From: JAYOEY01 sp038116945
GTDB lineage: Bacteria; Pseudomonadota; Alphaproteobacteria; MPNO01; UBA2964
NCBI GenBank assembly: GCA_038116945.1
Contig: JAYOEY010000008.1
Coordinates: 62,001-126,000 of the forward strand
Reading direction: 5' to 3'
Length of the DNA: 64,000 bases
How positions within the stretch are numbered: position 1 is the first letter of the stretch; each line of letters starts with the position of its first letter. The notes beneath the pieces are model-generated. The model saw only the letters and a program-made list of their open reading frames with translations, was not told where the DNA came from and did not search any database. Of the stretch, positions 15,340 through 23,214 are shown in pieces. The translations under genes and the position numbers were made by a program.

Positions 15340-16815
15340 ATGGGCATCAGGACGGGCGCGGAATATCTGCAAGGGCTTAGGGAAGACGGGCGCGAGGTTT
15401 GGTGCGACGGCGAACGCGTCCGGGATGTAACGACGGACCCGCGCTTTGCCGGCGGCGCGCGCACCCAGGCGGAACTCTACGATCTGCAGCACCGGCCCGA
15501 CCTGGTCGAGCGGATGACCTACATCTCGCCCAGCAGCGGCGACAGGGTAGGGCTGAGCTTTATCCAGCCGCGCTCGACCGAAGACCTCAGGGCCCGGCGC
15601 AACATGTTCAAAATCTGGAGCGATCATACCTGCGGCATGTTCGGCCGCAGCCCGGACTTCATGAATGTGATGCTGTCGGCCTATGGGGCGGCGCCCGAGG
15701 CTTTCGAGACCGCCGACAGTCAGTTCGGCAAGAACGTGGTCGCGTATTACGAATATGCCCGCGAAAACGACATCGCCACCACCCATGCGCTGGTGAGCCC
15801 CCAGGTCGACCGGTCCCGGGCGCCGGATGCGCAGGTCAAGGATATCGCCGCGCGCATCGTCGGAGAAAACGACAAGGGATTCATCATCAGCGGCGTGCGG
15901 ATGCTGGCGACCCTCGCGGCCATCGCCGACGATATCGTCGTCATGCCCGCGCCCAGCTATCCGCTGAGCGATACGGAAGAGGCGAAATCCCATGCGTTCG
16001 GCTTCGTCATTCCCGTCGCCACGCCCGGCCTCAAGCTGATCGCGCGCCCGTCGGTCATCCATCAGAATGCCGGCTCGCCGATGGATAATCCGCTGTCCAA
16101 CCGGTTCGACGACAGCGACTGCATGATCATGTTCGATAACGTGCTGGTGCCGTGGGAGCGGGTTTTCATCTATCGCGACATCGAGGCCTATAACAGCGCG
16201 CTCCATAACTCCCAGGACCACACCCACACCTCGCACCAGTTCGCGACCAAGGATCTCGCCAAGGCGGAATTCATGCGCGATCTGGCGATCACGATGGCGC
16301 GTTCGACCAATGTCGACGGATTCCAGCATATCCAGAACATGCTGGCCGAGCTGATCCATGTGCCTGAATGGGTCGAGGCCTGCATCCGCGCCGCCGAGGA
16401 GGATTGCGTTCCCGGTCCCGGCGGCACGGTGGTGCCGCGCCGCGCGGCACTGCAGACCGTCAAGTTCCTGTTCCCGCCGCAGTTCCGCCGCGCCTGCGAG
16501 ATCATCCAGATCATCGGCGCCGGCGGCATGTTCATGGTGCCGTCCTTCAAGATGCTGGACAGCGAGCTCGCCCCCGATATCGAGCGCTATTTCCAGTCGG
16601 CCAATGACGACGCGCATGACCGCATTCGTCTTTTCCGCCTCGCCGTCGATGCGGCGCTGACCAGCTTTTCCGGCCGCCAGCAGCTCTACGAGCGCTATTT
16701 CGCCGGCGATCCGGTGCGCAGCCAGGCGTCCTACGGCAACTCGTTCGACAAGGCGCCGTCGATGGCGCGGATCAACGCGCTGCTGGACCGCTGGGAAGCG
16801 GAGCTGAAGACCTAG
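15340..16815 (+). CDS. HpaB-type FADH2-dependent monooxygenase
   Basis: 491 residues of the 4-hydroxyphenylacetate 3-hydroxylase (HpaB) family, acyl-CoA-dehydrogenase fold, using reduced FAD from a separate reductase. Motifs seen: GRSPDFMN (residues 102-109, Arg103) and THALVSPQ (148-155, His149), the positions that hold the phenol hydroxyl in characterised members. The usual tyrosine of GRSPDY is Phe107 here, which suggests a substrate other than a simple phenol or a changed binding mode. No HpaC-type flavin reductase is adjacent. The next gene encodes an extradiol dioxygenase, so hydroxylation to a catechol followed by ring cleavage is the natural reading. Start at ATG 15340, behind TGCGGGGAC. 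Confidence 0.9.
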   Translation: MGIRTGAEYLQGLREDGREVWCDGERVRDVTTDPRFAGGARTQAELYDLQHRPDLVERMTYISPSSGDRVGLSFIQPRSTEDLRARRNMFKIWSDHTCGMFGRSPDFMNVMLSAYGAAPEAFETADSQFGKNVVAYYEYARENDIATTHALVSPQVDRSRAPDAQVKDIAARIVGENDKGFIISGVRMLATLAAIADDIVVMPAPSYPLSDTEEAKSHAFGFVIPVATPGLKLIARPSVIHQNAGSPMDNPLSNRFDDSDCMIMFDNVLVPWERVFIYRDIEAYNSALHNSQDHTHTSHQFATKDLAKAEFMRDLAITMARSTNVDGFQHIQNMLAELIHVPEWVEACIRAAEEDCVPGPGGTVVPRRAALQTVKFLFPPQFRRACEIIQIIGAGGMFMVPSFKMLDSELAPDIERYFQSANDDAHDRIRLFRLAVDAALTSFSGRQQLYERYFAGDPVRSQASYGNSFDKAPSMARINALLDRWEAELKT

Positions 16816-16876
16816 GACCGAAGGCAGTCCCGCCCTTCCGTTGAGCTCATGGACGAGACCGGTAACGAGTAGCTGC

Positions 16877-17650
16877 ATGACCAGACAGCCCAGCCTGTTC
16901 ATTTCCCACGGATCCCCGATGATCCTGCTCGACGACTGCCCGGCCCGGCATTTCATGGCCGAGTATGGCGCGTCGCTGGTGCGGCCCGACGCGATCCTGA
17001 TGATCTCGGCGCACTGGGAGACGCGGGGCGTGGCCGTCGGCACCGCCGCGACGCCGCCGACGATCCACGATTTCTACGGGTTTCCCGAACCGTTCTACCG
17101 GTTTCATTACCGCGCGCCGGGCGCGCCGGACGTTGCGGCGCGCGCCGCCGACTGCCTGAAAAGGGCCGGGATGGCGGTCGAGGACGACCCCGAACGCGGA
17201 CTCGATCACGGGGCGTGGGTGCCGCTCGCCTACATGTTTCCCCAAGCGGATGTGCCTGTGGCGCAGGTCTCGATCCAGTGCCATCTGGGGACGCGCCATC
17301 ATCTGGAGCTGGGGCGGGCGCTGGCGCCGCTGCGCGATGAGAATGTCCTGATTATTGCCTCCGGCAATACGACGCACGGACGCCGCGCCGGGCATGTCGA
17401 GGGGCCGGTGCTCGACTGGGTTGCGGCGTTTTCCGAGTGGGTCCATGAGGCGGTGATGGCAGGACGCGCCGACGATCTTGTCAATTTCCGGGCGGTCGCG
17501 CCCTTCGCGCAGGAGAACCATCCGACCGACGATCATTACGTGCCATTGCTGATCGCGATGGGGGCGGGCGGCGACGGCGCACGGGTGGAGCGATTGCACG
17601 CGAGTTACACCTACCGCACAATCTCGATGGATTCATACGCGTTTCACTGA
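16877..17650 (+). CDS. DODA/LigB-type extradiol ring-cleavage dioxygenase
   Basis: 257 residues from ATG 16877 of the class III extradiol dioxygenase family (4,5-DOPA-dioxygenase/YgiD type). Conserved histidines are seen in order: His11 (FISHGSP), His46 (ISAHWE), His111 (LDHGAW), His167 (TTHG) and His215/His220 in ENHPTDDHYVPLL; the first, second and last serve as metal ligands in relatives. It would open a catechol ring next to the hydroxyls using O2. An upstream TTG-initiated frame exists, but homology begins at MTRQPSLFISHG. It follows the HpaB-like gene by 61 bases and precedes a VOC gene by 33 bases on the same strand, consistent with one aromatic-degradation operon. Confidence 0.9.
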   Translation: MTRQPSLFISHGSPMILLDDCPARHFMAEYGASLVRPDAILMISAHWETRGVAVGTAATPPTIHDFYGFPEPFYRFHYRAPGAPDVAARAADCLKRAGMAVEDDPERGLDHGAWVPLAYMFPQADVPVAQVSIQCHLGTRHHLELGRALAPLRDENVLIIASGNTTHGRRAGHVEGPVLDWVAAFSEWVHEAVMAGRADDLVNFRAVAPFAQENHPTDDHYVPLLIAMGAGGDGARVERLHASYTYRTISMDSYAFH

Positions 17651-17683
17651 TCCCGGCACGGGATCGGCCGAAGGAGAATGACG

Positions 17684-18301
17684 ATGGAAGAACGGCTGAG
17701 GAATATCGAGAATGTCGATCTCGACGCCCTGCACGAAGAGGATGTGGAAACCCTGAAACGGGCGGCGCCCGCTGAGGAACCGCCCTTCAGGATCGGCAAG
17801 ATGGGCCATGCGGTCATCATGTGCCGGGATATCGAGAGATCGGTGAAGTTCTACACCGATGTCATGGGCTTCAAGGTATCCGACGTCTATCCCGAAAGCA
17901 TGGTTCCCGGGCGCATGGTCTTCATGCGGTTCAACGACGACCATCACGGGCTGGGTCTGGTCGGCGGCGGAGACGCATCCGACCATAAGGAGCTTCACCA
18001 TATGGCGTTCGAGGTCTCAACCCTCGACGAGGTGTTCCAGGCGAGGGAGCATCTGGAAAAGATGGGGGTGGAAGTCGATTTTCACGGTCGCCGCCGCGCC
18101 GGCTGTCAGGTCTCGGTCGAGTTCCGCGATCCCGACTATCACCGGCTGGAGGTTTTCTGGGCGATGGATCAGGTCGCCTGGGACGGCGAGGCGCGCCCGC
18201 CCGAGGAATGGCGTTCGAGACTGTCGCTGGAAGAGGCGGTCGAAACGGCGCCGCCGGGACAGGATACGAGCCTGAAGGACCCGTCGCTTCTGCGGAACTG
18301 A
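17684..18301 (+). CDS. VOC-superfamily (glyoxalase/extradiol dioxygenase-like) protein
   Basis: 205 residues. The ribosome site AAGGAG at 17671-17676 is 7 bases from ATG 17684 and only one base from ATG 17678, so 17684 is taken as the start. One vicinal-oxygen-chelate domain spans residues 39-160: His42 (KMGHAVIMCRD), His106 (LHHMAFEV) and Glu156 (RLEVFW) are the expected metal ligands. A 38-residue N-terminal helix and an acidic C-terminal tail flank it. The strands DHHGLGLV and the HHMAFEVSTLDE block resemble type I extradiol dioxygenases more than glyoxalase I. Position downstream of the DODA-type gene suggests a second ring-cleavage or isomerase step. Confidence 0.85.
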   Translation: MEERLRNIENVDLDALHEEDVETLKRAAPAEEPPFRIGKMGHAVIMCRDIERSVKFYTDVMGFKVSDVYPESMVPGRMVFMRFNDDHHGLGLVGGGDASDHKELHHMAFEVSTLDEVFQAREHLEKMGVEVDFHGRRRAGCQVSVEFRDPDYHRLEVFWAMDQVAWDGEARPPEEWRSRLSLEEAVETAPPGQDTSLKDPSLLRN

Positions 18302-18314
18302 GGGGGACGGGGCG

Positions 18315-19196
18315 ATGGCGACGATATCCGGCGATCTTTCGGTGCGCGATGTCGAGTATGTGCGGCATGGCGACCGCGCGATGATGCTGCGCTTCTTCCG
18401 GCCTGATGGACCCGGCCCGTTCCCGCTGGTTGTGGTGCTGCATCCCGGCGGCTGGGCGCATGGCGATCTGGGGCAGTGCCAGAAGCAGGGCGAGGCCTGG
18501 GCTGCAGTCGGTTTTGCCGTCGCGTCGCTCGATTTCCGGCAGGGCGGCGACATGTACCCGTCCTCGCTGGTCGATATCAACTACGCGATCCGCTGGCTCA
18601 AGGCGCGCGCGCCTGAATTCGACATCGATCCGGATCGCGTCGCGCTGTCCGGTTTCTCAAGCGGCGGACACCTCGCCATGCTGGCGGCGATGCGGCCGTT
18701 CGATGCGCGCTACACGGCGCTGCCGGTCGAGGGCGCGGACGTTGACGCGACGGTGAAATGCGTCGCCGCGGCCTGGCCGGTGATCAACCCGCTGTCGCGC
18801 TATCGTCATACGAAAAACCACCTGAGCGGCGATGCGGCGGTGCGCTGGCATGAGGCGGCACCCGAGGATTATCACCGGCCGCAGGGCATCGTCGACAATC
18901 ATCACCTCTACTGGGCCGACGAGGACGAGATGGCGGAAGGCAGCCCGCTTCTGGCGCTGGAACGCGGCGAGACGATGGCGATGCCGCCGGCACTCTGGGT
19001 GCAGGGCGAGGGCGATATCGTCCATTGCTACAGCGATCCCGATACGGATGGCGACGAAACGGAACCGGAACGCTTCGCGCGCCGCTACCGCGATGCCGAC
19101 GGGGATATCGAGATCCTCTACGTCGATTACGAAACCAAGATGGGCCCGCCGAGTTTCGAGCCGATGGCGGGTTTTTTCCGTAAGCATCTGGAGTAA
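18315..19196 (+). CDS. Alpha/beta hydrolase (HSL-like esterase)
   Basis: 293 residues of the alpha/beta-hydrolase fold. The oxyanion-hole motif HPGGW (43-47) and the nucleophile elbow GFSSGG (Ser115) are of the hormone-sensitive-lipase/BD-FAE type. The acid is probably Asp248 or a neighbour (VQGEGDIVH...) and the catalytic histidine lies near the C-terminus, but the region contains several acidic repeats (DPDTDGDETEPE) that make assignment uncertain. It would cleave an ester or enol lactone in the cytoplasm. The gene is 13 bases after the VOC gene and closes the rightward catabolic run. A REP-like palindrome lies between its end and the convergent next gene. Confidence 0.85.
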   Translation: MATISGDLSVRDVEYVRHGDRAMMLRFFRPDGPGPFPLVVVLHPGGWAHGDLGQCQKQGEAWAAVGFAVASLDFRQGGDMYPSSLVDINYAIRWLKARAPEFDIDPDRVALSGFSSGGHLAMLAAMRPFDARYTALPVEGADVDATVKCVAAAWPVINPLSRYRHTKNHLSGDAAVRWHEAAPEDYHRPQGIVDNHHLYWADEDEMAEGSPLLALERGETMAMPPALWVQGEGDIVHCYSDPDTDGDETEPERFARRYRDADGDIEILYVDYETKMGPPSFEPMAGFFRKHLE

Positions 19197-19207
19197 TTGG
19201 GATGGAG

Positions 19208-19230
19208 ATCACCGGAACAGGTCCGGTGAT
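19208..19230. repeat. REP-like palindrome between convergent genes
   Basis: Inverted repeat ATCACCGGA (19208-19216) / TCCGGTGAT (19222-19230) with loop ACAGG, followed by GAC. Read on the minus strand it starts GTCATCACCGG, matching the GTCATCCCGG form of the copy at 4590. It lies between the convergent hydrolase and small-ORF genes. Confidence 0.7.
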
Positions 19231-19266
19231 GACGATTTTCTTCTGTTTCGCGCCGTCTTTCCGGAA

Positions 19267-19434
19267 TTAGACCTCGATTCCCGCGATCGATTTGCCCTTC
19301 GGGCGTCCCGGCACCTCCTCCGTCCCCGGTGAATACACCCATGCGATATGCGGGCGCGCCATCATCATGTCGCGCAAAGCGTTGATGCGGGGATCGTTCT
19401 TTGGCGCGATCCGTTCCGGGTATGGCGCCAGCAT
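19267..19434 (-). CDS. Small protein, possible remnant of a GST-like C-terminus (55 aa)
   Basis: 55 residues starting MLAPYPERIAP, with a GAGG ribosome site eight bases before ATG 19434 and only 10 bases after the methyltransferase stop, so it looks translated as the last gene of this leftward cluster. The helix DPRINALRDMMMARPHIAWVY resembles the last helix of glutathione-S-transferase-like proteins, which suggests either a small stand-alone protein or the remnant of a longer gene whose front is gone. No active-site residue is present. I would not assign a function. Confidence 0.5.
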   Translation of the reverse strand: MLAPYPERIAPKNDPRINALRDMMMARPHIAWVYSPGTEEVPGRPKGKSIAGIEV

Positions 19435-19444
19435 CGTCGTAACC

Positions 19445-20149
19445 TCATCCTGAGGGTTTCTCGAGCCAGAGGTTAAAGCGGTTCGGCGAATTCGCGTAGC
19501 CCTCGATATTCTGCGTCGTGACGGATGCCGCAGCGCTGCGCGTTGCCGCGAGCTTGACCATCGCGTCGCGGTCGAAATAGAGGTGCAGGAGGCCGGCATA
19601 GAGCCGCTCGTACTCCGCCTCGCCCAGCGCCCCGCGACGAATGCGCTCGCTTTCCTGCTGCCGGGCGGCGTCCGGAAGATCCGTGACGACGCCGCGCCCG
19701 CCGGGCTTCATGACGCGGATAGCTTCGGATAGGGCGGCCTCTGCATCGCGGCGGCTGTCGAGATAAAGAAAGCACGCGCCGCCGATCACGATATCGAAGG
19801 CGGCATCCGCGAAGGGAAGGCTGACGGCGTCGCCGGCGGAAAACCGTCCGTTCGGAATCGCCTGCCGGGCTACGGCGAGATGGCCGGCTGAGATATCGAT
19901 GCCCGTAACAGAAGCGCCCGTCTTCGCGATCGGCAGCAGAAACGCGCCGGCGCCGCATCCGATTTCAAGCACGCTCGCTTTCGGCCCGACACCCAGCCGG
20001 GCCGCTGTTCGCAACGCGTGATCGCGCAGCGCTTCAAAACTGGCGGCGCCGGCGCCGGTGTCGTATCCGTTGAGCGCGGCGAGGTCGGCCGGTGTCGGAT
20101 TCCCCGGCGCCTGCGCTCCTTTGCGGCGCCAGATTTCCTTCCAGCCCAT
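19445..20149 (-). CDS. Class I SAM-dependent methyltransferase
   Basis: 234 residues from ATG 20149, whose start lies 2 bases beyond the upstream stop (TGAGATG arrangement). Motif I VLEIGCGAGAF is at residues 60-70, the acidic ribose-binding residue in GIDIS at 83-87, motif II-like AFDIVIGG and the post-motif VMKPGGRGVVTD follow. It belongs to the Methyltransf_11 group of SAM-dependent methyltransferases acting on small molecules or sugars. The C-terminal part (GLLHLYFDRDAMVKLAATR, then NRFNLWLEKPSG) is not recognised. Its tight coupling to the GT-B-like and CTP-transferase genes suggests that it methylates a product of that pathway. Confidence 0.88.
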   Translation of the reverse strand: MGWKEIWRRKGAQAPGNPTPADLAALNGYDTGAGAASFEALRDHALRTAARLGVGPKASVLEIGCGAGAFLLPIAKTGASVTGIDISAGHLAVARQAIPNGRFSAGDAVSLPFADAAFDIVIGGACFLYLDSRRDAEAALSEAIRVMKPGGRGVVTDLPDAARQQESERIRRGALGEAEYERLYAGLLHLYFDRDAMVKLAATRSAAASVTTQNIEGYANSPNRFNLWLEKPSG

Positions 20150-20150
20150 C

Positions 20151-21119
20151 TCAACCCGCGCCGGCCGCAACGAGGGCGTTCTCCGCCCCGTCCACGATCA
20201 GCGCTACTGCTTTTTCCATGTCGAACGGCAGAATGGTTGGGGCGGATTTCGGCACATCGTCCGGGATATCGTCGAATGTCCGGACGATATGGACGTTGTC
20301 CAGATCGGCGAACTGCCACAGGAAGCGACGGGAGACGTCGCCGAACAGGCCGATATCGGTGACCAGATATGTCGTGATGCCTGACAGGGCCGCTTCGCGT
20401 ACCACTGAGGATTCGCCGTTGGTGACGACGAAATCGAAATGCCGGGCGGCGTCCGGCGGCGTCATGTTGCGGTCGAGAATGTTGATGCCGCGCGCTTTCA
20501 GCTTTTCCTCGAGCGGGGCGAACTGGGGGAACGGCGCGAACTTGATCCACAGCCAGTCATGGAGCCAGTTTTCCATCAGTTTCAGCGTTTCGTCGGGGCC
20601 TTTCTCCACCACGACGCATTCGAGGCTCATGGTCAGGAACAGGCCGCGCCCCCAGCGTTCTGCGGGTTCGTATATGTCGGATACTGCCTTGATCCAGCCC
20701 ACGGTTTCGGTCCGGACAAGGTGCGCGAACATGTGCTCTGCCGGGGAGGGCGCGAGATAGAGGTCTACCAGCGAAAGCTTTGCGACCTCGTCCATCAGCA
20801 GGGCCTGGGACAGATCGTGGGGATACCAGACCGTATAGACGGGATTGAGCATGCCGATGATTTCGACCAGCGCCGGGCAGTCCGGCACCTCCATCAGCCA
20901 GTCCATATAGCGCCGGTCCCATGAGAAATGGGAGGAGGTGACGAGAATTTTCGGTCGCGGGTCGGCAGCGACGGCGGCCAGGTCGGCGCCGATTTCCCGA
21001 TGCGGCACTGCATGGATCTCCAGGCACGGATAGCCGCGATCGCGCATCGCCTCAAACAGCGGATGCAGTAAATATTCGCTTTCGGCGCCGAAGAAAACGT
21101 ACAGAGGCGTCGCAATCAT
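20151..21119 (-). CDS. GT-B-like protein of unknown function
   Basis: 322 residues with no signal peptide. The layout suggests a two-domain GT-B fold as in UDP-GlcNAc 2-epimerases and CDP-glycerol:polyol transferases: an N-terminal strand-turn (LYVFFGAESEYLLHPLFEAM), a central WYPHDLSQ motif (98-105), a linker near residues 180-215, and a C-terminal nucleotide-site-like segment FDFVVTNGESSVVREAALS (229-246) that mirrors the 'VVTDSGG-xEEA' region of such enzymes. It overlaps the upstream CTP-transferase gene by four bases and the methyltransferase start follows directly. A role in transferring a CDP-activated group is a reasonable guess, not established. Confidence 0.65.
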   Translation of the reverse strand: MIATPLYVFFGAESEYLLHPLFEAMRDRGYPCLEIHAVPHREIGADLAAVAADPRPKILVTSSHFSWDRRYMDWLMEVPDCPALVEIIGMLNPVYTVWYPHDLSQALLMDEVAKLSLVDLYLAPSPAEHMFAHLVRTETVGWIKAVSDIYEPAERWGRGLFLTMSLECVVVEKGPDETLKLMENWLHDWLWIKFAPFPQFAPLEEKLKARGINILDRNMTPPDAARHFDFVVTNGESSVVREAALSGITTYLVTDIGLFGDVSRRFLWQFADLDNVHIVRTFDDIPDDVPKSAPTILPFDMEKAVALIVDGAENALVAAGAG

Positions 21120-22444
21120 GCCGGCGGCTCCGATAGCGACAGGCCGGAAGCGCGATACCAGCGGAGATATCCGCCCGCCTTAGGATCGCCGCAGGCCTTT
21201 GCCGGCTCGCCGTCGAGATACCGGAAAGTAATGCCGTGGCGGTCTTCCGCGATCTGGCTGACGCGTGACAGCCGGCTGCAACCGGGTGCGCCGTCGGGAA
21301 GCGGCGCGCCGTCGAGCACGGTCAGGATGTCCTGCGCCTCATATAAATCGCAGCGGTGAAGCTGGTCGCGTACGAAATGATCGGTGAACAGGAACCCTCC
21401 GGTCGGGCCCGGCGTGTATCCCTGCGCGTCGGTCGGCGACAGGTCGACGGCGAGCAGCAGTCCGGTTTTCTGGCGCGCGACAGTCGCCTGCAGTTTGTCG
21501 GGATGCAGCAGCAGCCAGCCTGCCGCCGCCGTATCCATGACCGCCAGCATGTCCGCCGGCGGCGTTGCATCGGGCAGCTCTTCCCAGCCGCAATGCACCG
21601 TGCGGAACACCTCGTTCGCAATCCCGTCTAGGTTCCCCGGGGCCGACCTGCCCGGGCGCAGCACGCAGACATCGTGACCGGACGCAGCCAGGGCGGCGGC
21701 AACAAAGGGTGATTCGGCGCCGATCAGGTTGACAGCGGAGCCGGGAGTCAGGGCCTTGGCGACCGTGCCCGTAAGCGCGGGCACGAAGCGAGGGTCGGTG
21801 GCTGTCGATGTGGCCCGCCGAACCTCGTTATCGGCGTATCCGCGCAACAGGGCGAGCCAGCCCTCGTCTCCCAGCTCCTGCCGCGCTTTGTGAAAGTCGG
21901 TCCTGAACTGGGCGCTCGCCAGCGCGCCGATGGCGTCGAGGGCGATCGACAGCTGCCGGTCGGCCGGCTCCGGTGCAGCGTCCCGGGGCGGAGGCGCCGA
22001 CTTCTCGAGCGTTTTGCCGTCTCCTGCGATCCGGCCGACGATCTGTGCGGTCGTCACGTCGTCGGTATAGGGGATAACGACGCCCATCCCGTCCTCCAGC
22101 AGGTCGGCAAGCGCTTCCTGCCGTTCGGGATCGTCGTAATCGTCGGAAAGGCAAGCGTAAGCAATATCGAGTTTTTCGAGAAACGCGGTATCGGGGGCGA
22201 GCGGCGCATCCGCCACGATCTCGTCAACGCATCCGAGCGCGCCGACAACGGCAATACGTTCCGCCATCGGCATGATCGGGCGATGACTCAGCCGGGCGGC
22301 TGTGTCGTCATCGAAGATACCGACGACAAGCCAGTCGCCGAGCGCGCGCGCTTTCTGGAGATGCCGGACATGTCCCGCATGAAGCAGGTCGCCGACAATA
22401 TCGATGTAAATTCGCGCCAGGTCGCCGGCTGCCGGTTCGGTCAC
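21116..22444 (-). CDS. Cytidylyltransferase fused to an unknown Rossmann-like domain
   Basis: 442 residues. Residues 11-145 form a nucleotidyltransferase domain of the phosphoethanolamine/glycerol-phosphate cytidylyltransferase class: the signature HAGH (His22, His25) in VGDLLHAGHVRHLQKA, VVGIFDDD (40-47), RPIMPMAERIAVV (55-67) and the late TTAQIVGRI (131-139) are all in the expected order. Residues about 160-442 are a second domain with a Rossmann-type turn (VNLIGAESPFVAAALAASG) reminiscent of methyltransferases but lacking a clear motif I. The enzyme should make a CDP-linked alcohol from a phosphorylated alcohol and CTP. It is the first gene of the leftward cluster and lies just 14 bases from the PEP-CTERM gene at 22459. 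Confidence 0.8.
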   Translation of the reverse strand: MTEPAAGDLARIYIDIVGDLLHAGHVRHLQKARALGDWLVVGIFDDDTAARLSHRPIMPMAERIAVVGALGCVDEIVADAPLAPDTAFLEKLDIAYACLSDDYDDPERQEALADLLEDGMGVVIPYTDDVTTAQIVGRIAGDGKTLEKSAPPPRDAAPEPADRQLSIALDAIGALASAQFRTDFHKARQELGDEGWLALLRGYADNEVRRATSTATDPRFVPALTGTVAKALTPGSAVNLIGAESPFVAAALAASGHDVCVLRPGRSAPGNLDGIANEVFRTVHCGWEELPDATPPADMLAVMDTAAAGWLLLHPDKLQATVARQKTGLLLAVDLSPTDAQGYTPGPTGGFLFTDHFVRDQLHRCDLYEAQDILTVLDGAPLPDGAPGCSRLSRVSQIAEDRHGITFRYLDGEPAKACGDPKAGGYLRWYRASGLSLSEPPA

Positions 22445-22458
22445 GTCGGCTGGAAAAA

Positions 22459-23052
22459 TCAGTCGGCTTTTTTACGACGGCGGCGCGTCGCAAGAAAACC
22501 CAGCCCGCTCAGACCGGCTGCCATCGGCAGGATCGAGGATGGCTCGGCGATGCTTGTCGCTTCTTCGCCGGTTGCGGTAACGGTGTAATTCAGGAAGCCG
22601 GCGGAACCGACGCGAACGTTCAGTGTTCCATCCGACAGCGCCGTCGCATTGAAATTGAAGGCGCTGGCGCCATTGGTGGTGAAAGTTCCGAAGTCCGATT
22701 CCGGAACAGGCGCACCTACCGTTCCTCCGCCGCTGTCGCCCGGAAAGAACAGCAGGTTGCCGGCCGAATCGAGCAGATGAAGATACATGCCCGCGCCGCT
22801 GCCGCCCGCGGAAAAGGTGGCGGATATGTTGACGGTGCTGTTGGCGACGAAACCCGAGAGCTGAAAAACGTCAAACGAGTCGACATCAAACCCGACAGAA
22901 CCGGAAACAGGCCCGGTGCCGAGCGCCAGCGCGCGAGTCGCAAAATTTTCGCCGAAATCGGTGGTCTCGAGGACAGGGGCGGCGAGAGCAGTGCCCAGCG
23001 ACACGAAGGAAAGCGCGGTGGTCGAGAGCAAAAACTGGCTGAAGCGATTCAT
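22459..23052 (-). CDS. PEP-CTERM-type surface protein (AEPSS variant)
   Basis: 197 residues with a Sec signal peptide (MNRFSQFLLSTTALSFVSLG, cleavage near ALA) and a C-terminal sorting signal: AEPSSILP at 169-176, hydrophobic MAAGLSGLGFLA and basic RRRRKK. The tripartite end is that of exosortase substrates although the motif is EPSS rather than PEPG. The middle contains bacterial pre-peptidase-C-like character (DSFDVFQLSGFVANSTVNIS, MYLHLLDSAGNLLFF), suggesting a beta-sandwich. The gene is immediately upstream of the CTP-transferase cluster on the same strand with a 14-base gap, which makes co-transcription likely. A TATACT box occurs in the 162-base upstream gap; no sigma-54 site is seen there. 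Confidence 0.82.
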   Translation of the reverse strand: MNRFSQFLLSTTALSFVSLGTALAAPVLETTDFGENFATRALALGTGPVSGSVGFDVDSFDVFQLSGFVANSTVNISATFSAGGSGAGMYLHLLDSAGNLLFFPGDSGGGTVGAPVPESDFGTFTTNGASAFNFNATALSDGTLNVRVGSAGFLNYTVTATGEEATSIAEPSSILPMAAGLSGLGFLATRRRRKKAD

Positions 23053-23214
23053 GACGCCGACTATCCCGTAATTCCTGAAAGGTAATTTATTGAGCGACGT
23101 TAGTATAAACGCCCCCTCGCGTCACGGAAAATCCCGGAAATCTGCCAGTTTTTTCGAATATGGTTAACAGTCGTCTTTGTGTGCAAGCGACTGCGAGAGA
23201 TCGCACGTGTCGGT

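Noticed and set aside
15115..17043. Open frame of about 640 codons on the minus strand across three genes
   Set aside because: Covers the ends of three well-supported plus-strand genes and has no homology-like pattern.
21116..22444. Housekeeping nicotinate or pantetheine-phosphate adenylyltransferase
   Set aside because: HAGH and the RPIMPMAER block fit cytidylyltransferases, and the long C-terminal domain is absent from CoaD/NadD.
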